NCBI GenBank assembly: GCA_051294375.1
Contig: CM119271.1
Span: 1,172,721 to 1,236,720 of the forward strand
Length of the DNA: 64,000 nt
Source of the DNA: Paraspadella gotoi
Lineage: Eukaryota; Chaetognatha
Reading direction: 5' to 3'
In this document: piece after piece, positions 1 through 13,400 of the stretch
How positions within the stretch are numbered: position 1 is the stretch's first letter
Layout: each line of letters begins with the position of its first letter
Made by a program: the position numbers and the translations under genes
Notes under the pieces: generated by a model
The model's input: the letters and a program-made list of their open reading frames with translations, nothing else
Databases searched by the model: none
What the model was told of the DNA's origin: nothing

Positions 1-316
1 ATCGCCAAAACTTTTTTTTTCTTAATTCAAAATTATTAAAATCAAAATTATTATTATTATACAATAATAATTAGGGGCGGCGAGGGAAATGGCGGGCCCC
101 TCCACTGGCCCCCTGGCCGCCCTCCCCCTCTCTCAATAATTTTAGTTTTTAGTGATATTATGGCAACAGCCGGGTTGCCTGTGATGCCCATTTACTTGCC
201 ACAATCTGGTTAATTGGTCATATATCACAACCACAATCATTGTGCCTCTTCTTATTTCTTCTTTCTTTCTTCTTTTCTTTACTTTTTTCTCTCTTCTCAG
301 TGGCAGAAACAAAAAA

Positions 317-731
317 ATGAAAAAAACATTGAAAACTTGCTCGCTTGTTACTTTCGCTTCTTCACTCCGTTCGCTTTATTCGCTCCTACCGCTTCTTCCG
401 CTCCTGTGGCTCGTCGGAGGCGGATCCGGACAAAATGCCGGAGGAACGGGAGTCGGAAATCCGGCGCCGGGAGGAGGAGGTGAGTCTATTTTATGATTGG
501 GTTTGATAAGTTCGAGTGTAGCGGATTGAGACGGATTAGGATAACCTTACCTGAAATTTAATTACTAATAAATAAATAAATAAAGAAATAAATAAATAAA
601 TAGATAATAACTAATAGATAATCAATAAATACATAAAAACGAAATTCTCTTTTTTTTCTCCAATCGCAGGTCCCGCATTGAACACCATCGTAGCGAAACA
701 TCCTTTTTACGTCATTCTCTCTCCCAAAGTC
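317..731 (+). CDS. 5' exons (1-2) of the TEP/macroglobulin gene continued at 10435-24066
   Basis: Exon 1 (317-479) opens with ATG and encodes a secretory signal peptide: a basic start (MKKTLK), then a Leu-rich core (LLPLLPLLWLV), then a Gly-rich linker. It ends at a strong GTGAGT donor in phase 1. Exon 2 (670-731) follows a CAATCGCAG acceptor in phase 1, encodes ...HPFYVILSPKV and stops at a GTAAGT donor in phase 0. The sequence Y-V-x-L-S-P-K-V is the conserved opening of the first macroglobulin domain. It needs the continuation R-P-G-V-x-Y, which is exactly how the phase-0 exon at 10435 begins. No other signal-peptide exon is visible between 9116 and 10434. A pyrimidine-rich stretch ending in CTTCTCAG at 300 suggests a 5'UTR intron. 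The alternative is a relic of a tandem TEP copy. Confidence 0.75.
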
Positions 732-3700
732 GTAAGTTGACGCGTTGACGTTGACGCTTTGACGTCAAAATAGACGCTCGGTTGCCAAGAAAGATGGAAG
801 AGGAACAGTAGTAAGGAATAGGGTTATGTTGTCGCTGTCCAATGGGAAAAAAGCGTGCAGCGATTAATAGCACGTGGAGCGCCTGGTTTCTACTTGAACA
901 GACTTACTTTAATTTTTTTCTATTTTTGACATTTAAGATTAATTCCTAGCGACGAGTTCTAATGAAGAACTTGTTCAAAACAGGTTTGTATTTTTTTTTT
1001 TAATTTGTGCGTACAAAATAAACAAACATTTTCTTCTTTAAATACTATCAAAGAGAAAATATAAAACGCATTTAAAATGTTATATTTATTGTTAAATTCA
1101 TTCGAGATGCGAATTTAACTACCTCATCAGACGTGAAGTAATTGGCGTAATGAATGTTGCAGATGAAAATTCGAATAGTTGTTCATGAATACTGAATAGT
1201 GAATACTGAATACTGAATATTGAATAGTCTTGTACTAAAGATCATTGATATATAAACAATTTTTTTTATTTCTCAATTTTGGCATACGCCCATATTTATA
1301 CATAGTACTTACCAGAGAAAATGTTAAAATTTTAAAATAGTTTTTTTTTTTTAGTTATGAAAGCAGATTCGAATTCTTAATAAAAAGTTGTTAAAAGAAA
1401 ATATAAGTCTGAATCAAAAATTTTTATTTAAAAATGTTCACAGGTAAAAAAGCCCGTTCATGATCGACTATTCGAATTTTGATTCAACTTGATTTTAATA
1501 TATTTGCTTCGTTTTATTGACCAATGACCAACGGCCATCGCAATAGAACGATAGAGAGAGAGCGAGAAAATAATCATTATCGGAATCTCCAGTCAGAGTT
1601 TACCGCTCAATGACAATGGACAGAGAAAAAAAAACGCTGTTCGTTGGCGAATTTCATGATTTCTGGGAAAAAGGGAGACGAAACAATCCTGGGCGGCGCC
1701 ATCCCTTTTTTTTTTTTCTGGACAGGAACCTTTTATTTCTTTGTCTTTTTTTAGTTCTCGTCGCTTTTCTGGTTTTTACTTTTTTCTCGAATTCATTTTA
1801 AGAAGTCGAGAAACTACTTTTCGCGTGACTAAATTTGCAGCGAATTCAACAATTAAAAAAAAAATATTCTTCTCTTTTCTCCGTTTGGAAAAGCGACTCG
1901 AATTTTTTCGCCCTTCGCAACTCAGGTTCGTAGTTGAAAATGTTAATAATTAAATAAAAGGGAAAAAAAAGTAGAGATATTTGTCTCTTCGGTAATGAGG
2001 TAAGTTACACTCAATGGGGTGTGTCAAAAGCTCAAACGTAAATTTAGACATTTTTAAAAATACTTTCAACGATGGGGCAAAACATTTCTTATATGGCTCC
2101 ATACCCTAGTAATTATTTTTTTTAATATCTATTAATCGATAAGAAAGCCCAAAATTTTTGGTGGGAATTTTTAAATTTTAAGACCAGATTCAGATAGCTC
2201 AAACAAAGTATATTTTTATGATAACTGAGTCAAAAATAAGAAAACCTTCAAAAATTGTTATCATCATCATCTTTCAATGTTTTTATCATTTTTTTTTATA
2301 TTTTCACTTAGAAAACGTAAGAATTTTTAAAAGCTGTAATTATAGTTTTTATTAACTTTTTATGCTCTATGATAATCCATCAAAAACTTTAAGATTTTTT
2401 AGTCGGATCCACTTTGTCGGTCCGTCGATCCGCCCCCTCAATCTTGTCGTTCATTAACTTATTTCATGTCAGAACATCTAATTATGATAAATTATGCAAA
2501 CAAAATGATGTCCGTCCGTCCGTCTCACCTTAGTAAAAAACTTCAATTACTCATTATTTTTTGTGTGTGAGTAGGAAAGTGTGTGATTGAGCTGTATATA
2601 AAATTTTGTTGGAATCGTGTTTGTGGAAATGATTTTAAATGTAAAAAACAAAAGTCATATTTACTTGAAGTATCTTGACTTATATTTACTCATAATTGTT
2701 ATATTTATTAAAAATTGGATAGATAAATTGAAATGAAATTTTGTGTGTGGGTAGGAAACTATGAAATTAAGCTGGAAATAAATTTTTGATGCAATCGTAG
2801 GAGTGGAAAAGAGTTTAAATTAGAAAACCAAATGACACATTTATTTGAATTTTTTAAAATATTTCTCTTTCTCTTCTCTCTCTGATTGATTGATTGATTG
2901 ATTGATTGCAAGCTGATCAAATTATGCCAGTTGACCAAATTATCCAAGTGACAAAATTCTGCAAGTTGAACAAATTATGCATGTTGAAAAAAATTATGTC
3001 AGTTGACCATATTATGCAAGTTGACCAAATTATGCAAAATTATCAAATTATGCAAGCTGGTATTAGCGAGGTATTGATGGTATTGATAGATCATTTGATT
3101 TATAGATTTTTTCATAGATTTATTTAGAAGTCTGTTATGATTTTTTATGTTACAACATGTTATGATCTGTTAAGATCACAAATTAAAAGTCAGAAAACAT
3201 TACCGTGATTTATCATCGGATTAGCTTATTACCATTTAATTATCGTTGGCAGATCCGACATTGTTTGCTCCAACTTGTTAATTATGCTAGTACCCTCAGA
3301 AGAAAGCATTTTTGACAAAAAATATATTTTAATACGATAATCTATGCTCCTGATAGATTATTTTAACGCGGCATACATTAGAATTAAAATTTCATCGGCT
3401 ATGGCTAATAAAAAGGGAATAGTTTTAATTCTCCTCTGATCATTTCTGGGAAATCTTACCATTTTTCTCAGAAATGGTAACTTAATCCTTAGCGATCAGA
3501 AATTCCAACCATTGACCCAGGAAATAGGATTTTAAATTTTGATAGGCTTTTTTTTTTTTTTAAATTATTAACCTACGTTATCTCTAATCTTCTTATCTTT
3601 TTCTTTTTAAATCTGTTTTATTTTTATCGAAGACTTCGCTTGTCACCCGACAGATATTGATTAGGCTGAAGGCTGTAAAAAAGCCCGTATGTTTTGTTTT

Positions 3701-3957
3701 ACCGTGTGTGTGTGTGTTTATTGGTCTGTGTACGTGTGACACACAGTGTAATACACTGTGTATGTTCAACTTAAATCGAAAAATTTAATTTCAGTTTTTG
3801 TCAAATCAAGAAAAGCCCTTCTTTTCGACATTAATTGAGACTTCGGGCCTTCCCAATTTTTTAAATGGAATCTCTGGCAGTATATTTAAGCAATTCTAAA
3901 TGCAATTAAAACAATAAAGTATTAAAATAAACTGTAAAACAAAAAATAATAATTAAA
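732..3957. other. AT-rich intron/spacer upstream of the ABCC gene
   Basis: No credible gene is seen. It lies inside TEP intron 2 and must hold the ABCC promoter. It contains a short direct repeat of GAATACTGAA-type units (about 1180-1230), a relic resembling the inverted-repeat elements at 13908 and 53527 (about 1280-1430), a (ATTG)n run at 2884-2907 and an 18-bp minisatellite at 2909-3060. Short reading frames here, including one across the minisatellite, look accidental. Confidence 0.6.
2909..3060. repeat. 18-bp minisatellite, about 8 units
   Basis: Diverged copies of an 18-bp unit close to CAAGTTGACCAAATTATG run head to tail, directly after a (ATTG)n microsatellite. The open frame across it is repeat-derived, since the unit length is a multiple of three. 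Confidence 0.85.
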
Positions 3958-4306
3958 ATGCCGTTTCTCGATACTTACGAGGATGGAAGAACGATTATAC
4001 GAGTAAGTAAGACGAAATGACGAATAGACAAACAACAACGACGACGACGACGACGACGACGTTTTCCCTTCTCTTTAATCCTCCAGGTCTTCGTCCGCCG
4101 ATCCATGGCGGCCACACCGGACGATCCCGCCAACGGCTCGGTCCTTCTCCCTGGCTTTTGCGGCGACGAGCCCTTCTGGAACTGGTCGCAGAGCTGGGCG
4201 ACCGATCGGCCGAGATTCTCTGAATGTCTGGTTCAATCGGTGCCTGTTTGGATCCCGGCAGCTGTCATTTGGATGGCGGCCATCATGGCACCAAAGAGGT
4301 GAGAGA

Positions 4307-4352
<46 letters not shown>

Positions 4353-7300
4353 CTCATCCTCCCACCTATACCCTCCCCAGTCTCCTCCAACCGCCCTCTT
4401 CTCCAATTATGCGATGGAAATCATCGCCACTTCGAATCAAGCTCGTCGTCGTCTTCAAACTTCTCGTCTGCTTGACTATCGTCTGCTGCGGCGCCGCTTC
4501 CCTCTACATCTCTCTCCATCGACGCCGCGACGAAGCCGGCGCCGTTCCGCTCTTCTCCGTCATCTCACCCGCGGCGTCGATCGTAACGACGGCGTTAGTG
4601 GCCGGCGTCATTTGGCGAGAGAGTTTGGGCGCGCCGCTGGGAGCCGGACTGGCGCTCTTTCTCTATTGGCTACTCGCTGCGGCGCTGGCTGCGCTGTCGC
4701 TCTGGCGATTCGTGAACGGCGGCGGCGACGCGGCGCCGAATTCGAGCAATAGCTGCAGCGGCGACGGCTTCGACTGCGACTCTGTTGTGGCGCCGGAAAT
4801 GGGCGTCGTCGGCGTCGTTTATGCGTTGGCGTCGATTTTGATGTTCGTACTTCAATTCTTCAATCTGTCCGTCCATCAGTCCGCTGCTCCGTTCGATCGG
4901 GTATGGATTTGTTAGCACTATTTTCCAAATTCGCCCAATTTCTAATCTAATCTAATCTAATCTAATCTAATTTTTCAACTTAACTTTGTGATATAATCCT
5001 TTCGTTTCGTTGTGTAATGACTAATGACAATTAGAAGAGTTTGAAATTAGTTTCAACAACGATCTTATTTAATCCCTAATCCTTAACCCTCACCTAATCC
5101 ATAACTCTAATCCTTAAACTTATTCTGAACCCAAAATGCTCTTTTTAATCCTCATCCTAAACTAAAAATTTAATCAAACTTTAAACTTAATCCCTAACCC
5201 TAATTCAAATCTAATCCACAAACTAATCCCGATCTTTAGATCTTCTGAAATTTAGCTTAAATAAGGCGCTTTTGGAAAATATGTTTTGATGAGAAAGAGT
5301 TTCGTAAGCAATTTTTTACGCAAAGCCAATCATCCTCCTTTCAGGCAAGCACTCCGTCCCGCCTTTTTCTCTCTTGGTTGACGCCTCTCATGCGTCGCGG
5401 ATTTCAGCGTCAACTTGAACTGGATGACATCGACGATTTCCCGCGGGAATTTAAGAGCGAAAACGTGGATCGGGAATTAGAGGAGAAATCGACGAGAAGA
5501 TCGAGACGAACGGAGATGAGGAGTTGGAAGAACAAGATCCGCGGAGCAGACCATCCCCGCCTTGAAGGATGCGAAGAATCCGAAGGCCTCATCGAAGATC
5601 ACGGAATCGATCGAGATCCGAAGCCGTCTCTCTCCACGATCGCCACGCTTTTGCTCTCTCACAAATCCACGATATTTTGGATTCTATTTTTAGACGTGGC
5701 CAGGATTCCATTTACTTTGGGCAAGCCCGTCGCCTTGGGATGGCTCATCCAGTGGATGGAAGGGTCGGAGGATCGACTGTGGCAAGCCTGGGTCCTCGTC
5801 GGCATCATCGGATTCTGTAATGTATTCGATCTGTTGATGTACACTTTTTACGGATGGACGGGTTGGCTGCTCGGGTTGAAGCTCAACGTCGGGATCAAGA
5901 ACGCCGTCTATCGGAAGAGTTTAAGTTTGGCGTCTTCATCGCGGCAAACGACATCTGTGGGAGAAATGATAAATCTCGTCAATCAAGACGCCACCAAATT
6001 CTACGTCTTCATGTTCATGATCGAAAATGTCGTGGCGCCGTTCGAGTTCGCCGTCTATTTTTATCTCCTCTGGCAACAGTTCGGAACTGCTTTCCTGCCA
6101 GGTCTCGCTTTCCTGTGCTTGCTCGTTCCACTCAACGCTTATTTGACGAAGAAGCAAAAGGATTTGCAAGAGAATTGGATGCGAGTCAAAGATTCACGCG
6201 TGAGACTCGTCAACGAAATCGTGAACGGGATAAAAGTCATCAAATTTTACGCTTGGGAAAAACCTTTCCTGCTAAACGTTTCTCGAATTCGACGGGAAGA
6301 AATTGAGAAAAGGAAACGAATCATGATGTTGGACGTTTTGCTGGCGTTCATTTATCAAACGGCGACGATGATGGTCGCCGGGATCACTTTCGCCGTCTTC
6401 AGCTTGACCCCGGGCAACGTTTTCACCGCCGACGTGGCCTTCGTGGCACTGAGCTACTTGGGCCGGTTGAAGAATCGATTCTTTTGGCTGCCGATCACTA
6501 TATTCGACGCGGTGCAGATGTACGTGGCCGGAAAGAGGATCGACCGATTCATGAATCGCGATGAAACCAAAGATTTTGGGTCGAAAAGATCGAGAGACAA
6601 ATCCATCCTTTTCACCAACGCTTCCTTCAAATGGTCGACGGAGGGAAAAGAAGTTTTGAAAAACGTTAACTTTCGAGTGGATCCGGGTCAGTTAGCCGTC
6701 GTTACGGGTCCAGTGGGCAGCGGGAAGTCCTCCTTAGTGGCCGCTTTGCTCGGCGAAATGATGCGCGTCAGAGGAGGCGTAAAAGCGAACGGTGATATAG
6801 CCTACGTCGGCCAACAGCCTTGGCTAAAAAACGACACGATTAAAAACAATATTCTCTTCGGAAAATGCATCGAGGAAGAATTGTATCGAAATACGATGGA
6901 ATGTTGCGCGCTCCTCGATGATTTCATCTCGTTTCCTGCGGGAGACGAAACGGAAATAGGAGAAAACGGCATCACGCTCTCTGGTGGTCAAAAACTGAGA
7001 ATCGCTCTTGCGAGGGCCGTTTACGCAGATTCGGAAATTTACGTGATGGACGATCCGTTGTCGGCCGTGGACGAGCACGTCGGCAAACACCTCTTCGAGA
7101 GAGTCTTGGGTCCTTCGGGGATGTTGAGGGATAAGACGAGACTTTTGACGATGAGCGGGGAGAAGTACGCGGCGTTGGCGAATTTGGTCGTTAGGATTAA
7201 AGACGGCGAGATCACGGAACTCGTTTCACAAGAAAATCCAATCCTATCTCACGCTGAATTTGCTGATCACATTCCAGTTGATTTCAAGTCGAACCGTTCT

Positions 7301-9115
7301 TCAAAAGACGTTCAAGCCGGCAAGCTCATGGACATTGAACAAAATCAAAGCGGTCGAGTAAAAACAAGAGTTTATCAAAGTTTCATGGAAGCTTTTGGAA
7401 GATCCGTTTGCCTGATCGGTCTGCTGTGTATCATTGTCATCGAAATGACAAACATGTTTACCGGTTTGTGGTTGGCTAAATGGACCGACGACAATGACCA
7501 GGTCAACAATTCGGATCATTACGTAAATGCAACTAGGAACGATAATCGCCAACGAATTCTATATCACATGCTCGTCTACAACGGTTTGTCCATCCTCTCA
7601 TGCGTCCTCCTCATCGGCAAAGGCCTCGCCAATGTCGCCGGCACCATCCACTGCGCCAATCACTTTCACGACATCCTCGCCTCGCGCGTCATTTCATATC
7701 CGATTCATTTCTTCGACTCAAATCCAATTGGAAGAATCATCAACAGATTTTCCTCGGACATCGAAGCCGTGGACACTAGACTAAGCGGGAGTTTCGTGGG
7801 ATTTTTCGGCACGTTGACGAGTTGCGCTTTCGTCTTTATCGGCTTGACTTACACCCAACCTTGGCTCCTCGTCTTATTCCCCTTTCTGCTGCTGTACTTT
7901 GTCGCTCTGCTCAAGTTTTACATCCCCGCCGCTCGACAGCTGCGGCGTCTAGAGTCGACGGCGAAGACCAAGTTTCTCTCGCAGTTCGGAGAGTCGCAAA
8001 CTGGAATAAGAACGATTCGCGCTTTTCGAAAGGAAAAAGATTTCGTGAAATCATTTTTTAAGTCGGTGGACGAACATACGAAAGCTTGGTACTCGATGCA
8101 GACCTCGGATTGGTGGGTCCTAATTTGTATCAATTGCACGTCGACGGTGGTGCTGCTGATTTGCGGAGTGTTGGCCGTGGTGAGCGGCGGCGCCACGGCT
8201 GGAATCGTTGGCGCATCTTTGACCTTCGCCTTCAACATCAGCGACAGTTTGGGTCAGACGATGCGGTGGGCGGCGGAATTAGAAAAAGATCTCGTGGCGA
8301 TCGAGAGAATCAAGGAATACGCGAGCGGAGAGATCGAAAATGGCGGCGTCGAAGACGACGTAAACGCCGACTGGCTCCGCAACGGAGACGTCAACTTCGA
8401 TCATTACAGCGCCAACTATCGTCAAAATCTTCCCCTCGTTTTGAGAGATATAAATTTCGTGGCGCCAGGTAGCGAAAAGATCGGGATAGTCGGCAAAACG
8501 GGGGCGGGAAAATCTAGTTTGACTCTGGCGTTGTACAGAATGATTCGTGGCACGGAGGGAAGAATATTGATCGATGATAGCGACATCTCGGAATTGGATT
8601 TGTCCGATCTCAGAACTCACCTCGCCATCATTCCGCAAAATCCCGTCATCTTTTCCGGCACATTGCGCTTTAACTTGGACCCGTTCGATGTTCATTCCGA
8701 TGCTGAGATTTGGGAAGCCATAGAACTCGCGTATTTATCGGAATTTGTGAAAATATTTCCCGATCGGTTAAATCACGAGTGCAGCGAATTCGGAGAAAAT
8801 CTTTCGGTCGGTCAGAAGCAACTTCTTTGTCTGGCCAGAGCTCTTCTCAAGAAACCCAAAATTTTGGTCCTGGACGAAGCCACCGCCTCGGTCGATTTGG
8901 AAACCGACGAAAAGATTCAGAAGGCGATCAGGGAGCACTTTCAAAGCTGCACGGTTTTCACTATAGCTCATAGAATAAACACTGTGATGGATCACGATAA
9001 AATTATTGTGATGGGCGACGGGGTGATAAAAGAAAGCGGACGTCCCGAAGATTTACTTGAAAGGAAGGATGGGAGCTTTTACGCTTTGGTTAAAGAAGCT
9101 GGACTTTTACATTAG
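3958..9115 (+). CDS. ABCC-subfamily (MRP-type) ABC transporter, full length
   Basis: ATP-driven exporter of organic anions and conjugates at a cell membrane. Exons: 3958-4002, 4087-4298, 4381-4900, 5345-9115; all junctions are in phase (1515 aa; human MRP1 is about 1530). The N-terminus has the MRP signature PFWNWSQSW and five hydrophobic segments, so TMD0 is present. NBD1 has Walker A GPVGSGKSS (~residue 713), LSGGQ (~804) and MDDPLSAVD (~826), where Asp replaces the catalytic Glu as in MRPs. NBD2 has Walker A GKTGAGKSS (~1309), LSVGQ and VLDEATASVD, a competent site. The last exon, 3.8 kb, carries both ABC cores without an intron. Met at 3958 has A at -3 and the splice is phase 0; an alternative start is Met 4105, whose context is weaker. 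The whole gene lies within an intron of the TEP gene, same strand. The ABCC1/2/3/6 paralogue cannot be settled. Confidence 0.95.
4301..4350. repeat. (GA)n microsatellite abutting a splice donor
   Basis: Nearly pure GA dinucleotides run on directly from the GTGAGA donor of ABCC exon 2 and fill most of an 82-bp intron. Confidence 0.95.
4918..5283. mobile_element. CCTAA-rich element with short inverted ends (ABCC intron 3 copy)
   Basis: Left end ATTTTCCAAATTCGCCC and right end GGCGCTTTTGGAAAAT are imperfect inverted repeats. Between them lie a (TCTAA)n run (about 4942-4975) and degenerate TAATCCCTAACC-like motifs. Copies with the same layout lie at 10630-10890 and 17945-18152. It looks like a non-autonomous (MITE-type) element; no coding sequence is seen. 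Confidence 0.5.
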
Positions 9116-10434
9116 ACAAATTAGTGTAAGAAATAGATAAGAGATATATCATATGTACTGCATACCCTGTAGTGCATACCCTAGTCGTTACTGTCTACAT
9201 AATTTTGTTACAGAGAAAAATCCTTAGTTTTTGATGTTCCGTATTGTTTCTGTGATATTTTCTTTCTGATCTAGGATCTCCATTTTTTTTTTCGTTTTAT
9301 GCTAAAGTGGCATATTTTTTTTCCTTTTTTGATGTTTGGACTTGTGATAATCAAAATTGACATTTGATTTTTAAAAAAACATATTGCTCACACAAAAGTT
9401 TTTATTTTTCTCAGTTATTACTATGTTTTTTTATCGAGTTTGCAAGATATAGTGATAGTGATATAGCGAGAGTGAGATGGTCAGGGACAAAAGATCCGTC
9501 TAAGAATTTAAGACAATTAAAGTTACACGCCTGGTATAAAATATTTTTATCTCTTACTAAAGTATAGCCTCATGGTTTTAAACATAGTTTCATTTCAATG
9601 TATATATTTTCTTTCCACTTATACTTATGTATAATTGTATATATATATGTTTTTGAATTTAAATCTATTTTCGCTTTTTTTTATAATTTTCAAATTGATT
9701 TTTTCATTTCATAGCTAAATTCAAAATTAGGAGGACTATCTAATATCTATAAATCAATACTTCTATACATCTTTAAAGTGTACAACACCGTATCGGCTTT
9801 AACATGATATTTGTCCACAAAACAAGCGCAATCTTGCCAAAAGTTGGAAAGAAAGGAAAAGTGATAAAATAAAAATGTATGGAGGACTAAAATCCACCAA
9901 CCGTTCATCAGCAGCCATTGTTGCCGGAGGCAAGTCATTCGCCTCCCAACCCAAAGGCCCGGGGTTCTAGCCCGGTGGTCGTCTGACAGTTAAGAGGGAC
10001 GGGGCGCTTAACCCGCCTGTAACACGGTGTTACAGCCTGATCCGAAGCTCAGAGACTGCTTATATTGAACGATTCTGTCACTAACACATAACAATAATTA
10101 CTGTCTCTTCAAATGAATCTATTGTGACGAATCCTTAATTCGCCTCCCATATCTAGCTTGGTGAAACTTGGCTCACCATTGGCTCACCATTGGCTCACCA
10201 ACCGTGAGTTCCGGGTTCAATCCCCTCGCGGTCATGCTGATTATTTTTAAGTAATGTTATGGTTAAGTTTGATGGTGTCGGCATAAACACGCCACTGACA
10301 TTGGGGTGGTCATTGCAGGCCCAAAGCCCTGAGCGCCAGCAGTAGGGAGATGCCTCACACCCCGGACTTCACACATGTCTCCCCGTTGCCATACTATATG
10401 TATATTCCACAATTTTCTCTACAAATACTCACAG
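9116..10434. other. Remainder of the large TEP intron, 3' of the ABCC gene
   Basis: No exon is recognised. The first 800 bases are AT-rich and hold the ABCC 3'UTR. From about 9937 the sequence becomes GC-richer and resembles a short interspersed element (separate entry). The in-frame Met at 10375 just before the TEP exon gives no signal peptide and runs through the acceptor, so it is not taken as a start. Confidence 0.5.
9937..10345. repeat. Possible tRNA-derived SINE-like segment(s)
   Basis: Two B-box-like T-arm motifs are visible, GGGGTTCTAGCCC near 9961 and GGGTTCAATCCCC near 10213. The first follows a GGAGGC...GCCTCC stem like an anticodon arm. Three 12-bp direct repeats of TTGGCTCACCA type lie at about 10168-10201. 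No complete tRNA cloverleaf can be drawn, so this is not called a tRNA gene. Confidence 0.3.
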
Positions 10435-13400
10435 GTGAGACCCGGCGTGCAGTACAAAGCCGTCGTCACAATCACCGAACATTGTCCCTACAATTCGGTG
10501 AGAGTCGGTGGCGCCATCACGAGAGACGGGATCGAGATCGCCGGCAACGCCAAGGTGGGGAGGATGATGAAGAAGAGGTCGAGGAGGAAGAGGAGGAAGA
10601 GGATGAAAATTTGGAGGAGGAAGAATAGGGAAAGGAGCTCTATTTTCTGATATTGCCTTATTTCTGTTTCCTAATTCTTAAATTTAATTTTAACCCTGAT
10701 AGATCGCTTACCAAAACCTTAACATTAACCTTTAAACCTATCCTAACCTTAATCCCGAACCCTGATCCTTAAAAAATCTATAATCAAATCCCTAACCCGA
10801 TTTTTAATCCGTAACTTGATACTCAATCGTAAAAACTAATAACCTAATATGAATTTAAGTCAAAATGGGCCGCTTCTGGAATATGTGACCATAAACGGTA
10901 AGTTTGGATATCATCAACCCAATTTTTTTTTATCCACACAGGTTTTCTACCGTGGAATTCCAGATCACCTTTTGATGTTGGTTCCTACAAACGCTGACGT
11001 CGGAATATACAAATTCATGTCTCAAGGTGATGATAATGTGAAATTGTCACCGATGACAAAGTCAAGCGATATGATATGTCGTTTCTTAAGAACCTTATTT
11101 CAATGTTTAATATTCGTGACCCATCGTTAATAACAACAACAACCACGTTCCCTCTCAATTCGTCAGGTGTCGCTGACGAGAATTTAGGTTTTTTGTTCAA
11201 CGAACAACGAAGTCTCGAGTTCGATTCTCGGTCTCTCATCGTTTTCGTTCAAACGTCTCAACCTATACAAAATAATTTGAATCCCGTCACCATGAGGATC
11301 ATTGCGTTGCACAAGGATCTATCGCCTTATACTGGTGAAAGTCTGGGCGACCCGCGCGCATATAAGATAAATAAGAATTTGAGAAATTCTATGTAAAATG
11401 ATAGAAAATAGTACTCAGGGAAAACGCGTCAGTGATCATAGCACGTTGAAGTAATTAAACGTCATAATTTTAGAAGTAGCCAAATGTCGCCAGGGTTAAT
11501 TCTTTCTTAATCTGCTAGTGTTTTTTTAAAAACCTAAGGCTAAGAATAGAAAAATAGAGACTTTGCTAAAAATTTTAAACCAATAAAAATATTTTAGAAG
11601 TACTGCAATATGCAAATGATAATTTAAGATTATGGGCGCTCTGGCGAGGATGAGAATACATGGTTTGATTTCAATTAAATCAGGAAACGTTGAGGTGAAA
11701 GTCATCGACAAAAACGACGTCGTCATGAAGTTTTACAAAAACATCCGCTGCTTTCAGGTGAGAAAATTTTTAAACATTATTATTATCGCATTAATTTTCT
11801 ATGATCTGTTATGTGCATGTATTGTATTTTTTGTTTGTTTGTATGTTGTTTGAAAGTTATGTTTGTTTAAATGTTTTTGGTGGAGTAACTTTATCAAAAA
11901 CCTGCATATGAAACCTCATACGAAATTACTTTCTTATAGTTAAACTATTGCATGTGCATTTTGCAGTGTGCAATGATACAATAACAAATGCAGATGGCGC
12001 TTCCTGAATCATTATCATAATACTTCGATACTAAATATACCAGCTATTTTTCCATTAGTTTTCCTTAGTCTATTCCTTTCCCCTTGACCCATCCGTTCCC
12101 TTTCCCTTTCCCTTTCCCTTTCCCTTTCCCTTTTCCAGGGCGTGGCTCGCATCCCGTCCTTCAAACGCCCCGTGCCCACAGCAAAGCCTCTTTGGCGGGT
12201 CGTTGTTCGCGCGCAGAATCACGATTACGTCACGATGTTGTATCAAGCGAGAGTCAAGGATAATAGAATAGAGGCAAGACCGGAAGGGGGGGCGGGTGAG
12301 AGTAAACGCTTGCTTAAATTCAATTGGCGTTGGTAAAGCTTGTTCAAATTAAACTGAACCACTTGGCATGATTAGAGATATCAGATTTCAAAATGTATGT
12401 TTTAACTTTTAAAAACAAAAATTTTCAAAATAGAACTTGAAATTATTCATATACAATATGAAATTGGTGCGACAAATAAAAATTATCCATTTATTTAATA
12501 AATAAGCTATCTTGCCCCTGACTTTGGACAGGCTTTGGTGGTTTAAGGCCTCAATCACTCTTACAAGATAATGACATAGCAGGTCCCTGCAAGCTTTCAA
12601 TCAAGACTCTCTCACAGTCTCGTTTATTAACTCCCAGAGTAACCCAAATCACCGAATCTAATTACTCAATCACTCATTCAATCACAACAGGTGAACGTCT
12701 CATCTCCTTTCCTCATTCCCGACGATAAAGAAACCTTCACAGTCGCCGCCGACGCCATCTTTTATCCCGACATGAGATTTTTCGAGGGAGAGATCAACAT
12801 GACTGCCACCGTCGTCTCCGCTGACGGAAAATCGTGAGCTCGTCAAACGTTTAAAAGTGTGAATTGGCTAGAATTTTTAAGAGCGCCCCATTTCTGTTTG
12901 TAATTTGTAAAAACTAATTTAAATCTGAATACTACAAATATTGCCCTTGTCTCTAACAAATTACTTGATTCATTTCCACAACCCATTCTTAACATTATTC
13001 CTTATCCTAATCCTTAGCCCGATTTACCTGTGCCTTATCTACTAACCCAAATTCTATATACCAAGACAGTAAGGCGGAACAGGTTACAAACTAACATAAG
13101 TCCGGAATAGATATTGTAGACTGTAGCATAATCCCTAAACCAATTTCTAACTTTTGCTGGAAGATTTTTCTCGACGTCTCGTTGTTGTAATGAATCAAAA
13201 CTTTATTTATTTATAATAAAAAAAAAATATTTATTAGATTCTCATGCTTGTTAATTTTTTTTTTCTCTTTTCCAGAAACGGGACCGTAAAGAAAATAATA
13301 GGGTATTTTTACGAATATGTCGAAGTACAATACACCCTGGCCGAGTTTCGAAAATTCGTCCCCGATCTGGACGGCGCCACTATCAAGTTTCGAGCCGACA

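Noticed and set aside
2906-3127. 73-codon frame over the minisatellite
   Set aside because: The 18-bp unit is a multiple of three, so an open frame is expected by chance.
4942-4975. (TCTAA)n run as an interstitial telomere
   Set aside because: It is part of a bounded repeated element with inverted ends seen in other introns, and the units are irregular.
10375-10434. In-frame ATG just before the TEP exon as the gene's start
   Set aside because: The resulting N-terminus (MSPRCHT...) has no signal peptide and lies in the intron before a good CACAG acceptor; exons 317-731 supply a proper start.
12253-12300. Strong GGTGAGAG donor near 12296 for the TEP exon starting 12139
   Set aside because: It would leave phase 1 and break the next exon; the weaker GTCAAG donor at 12253 gives the family-like QAR/VNVSSPF join in phase 0.
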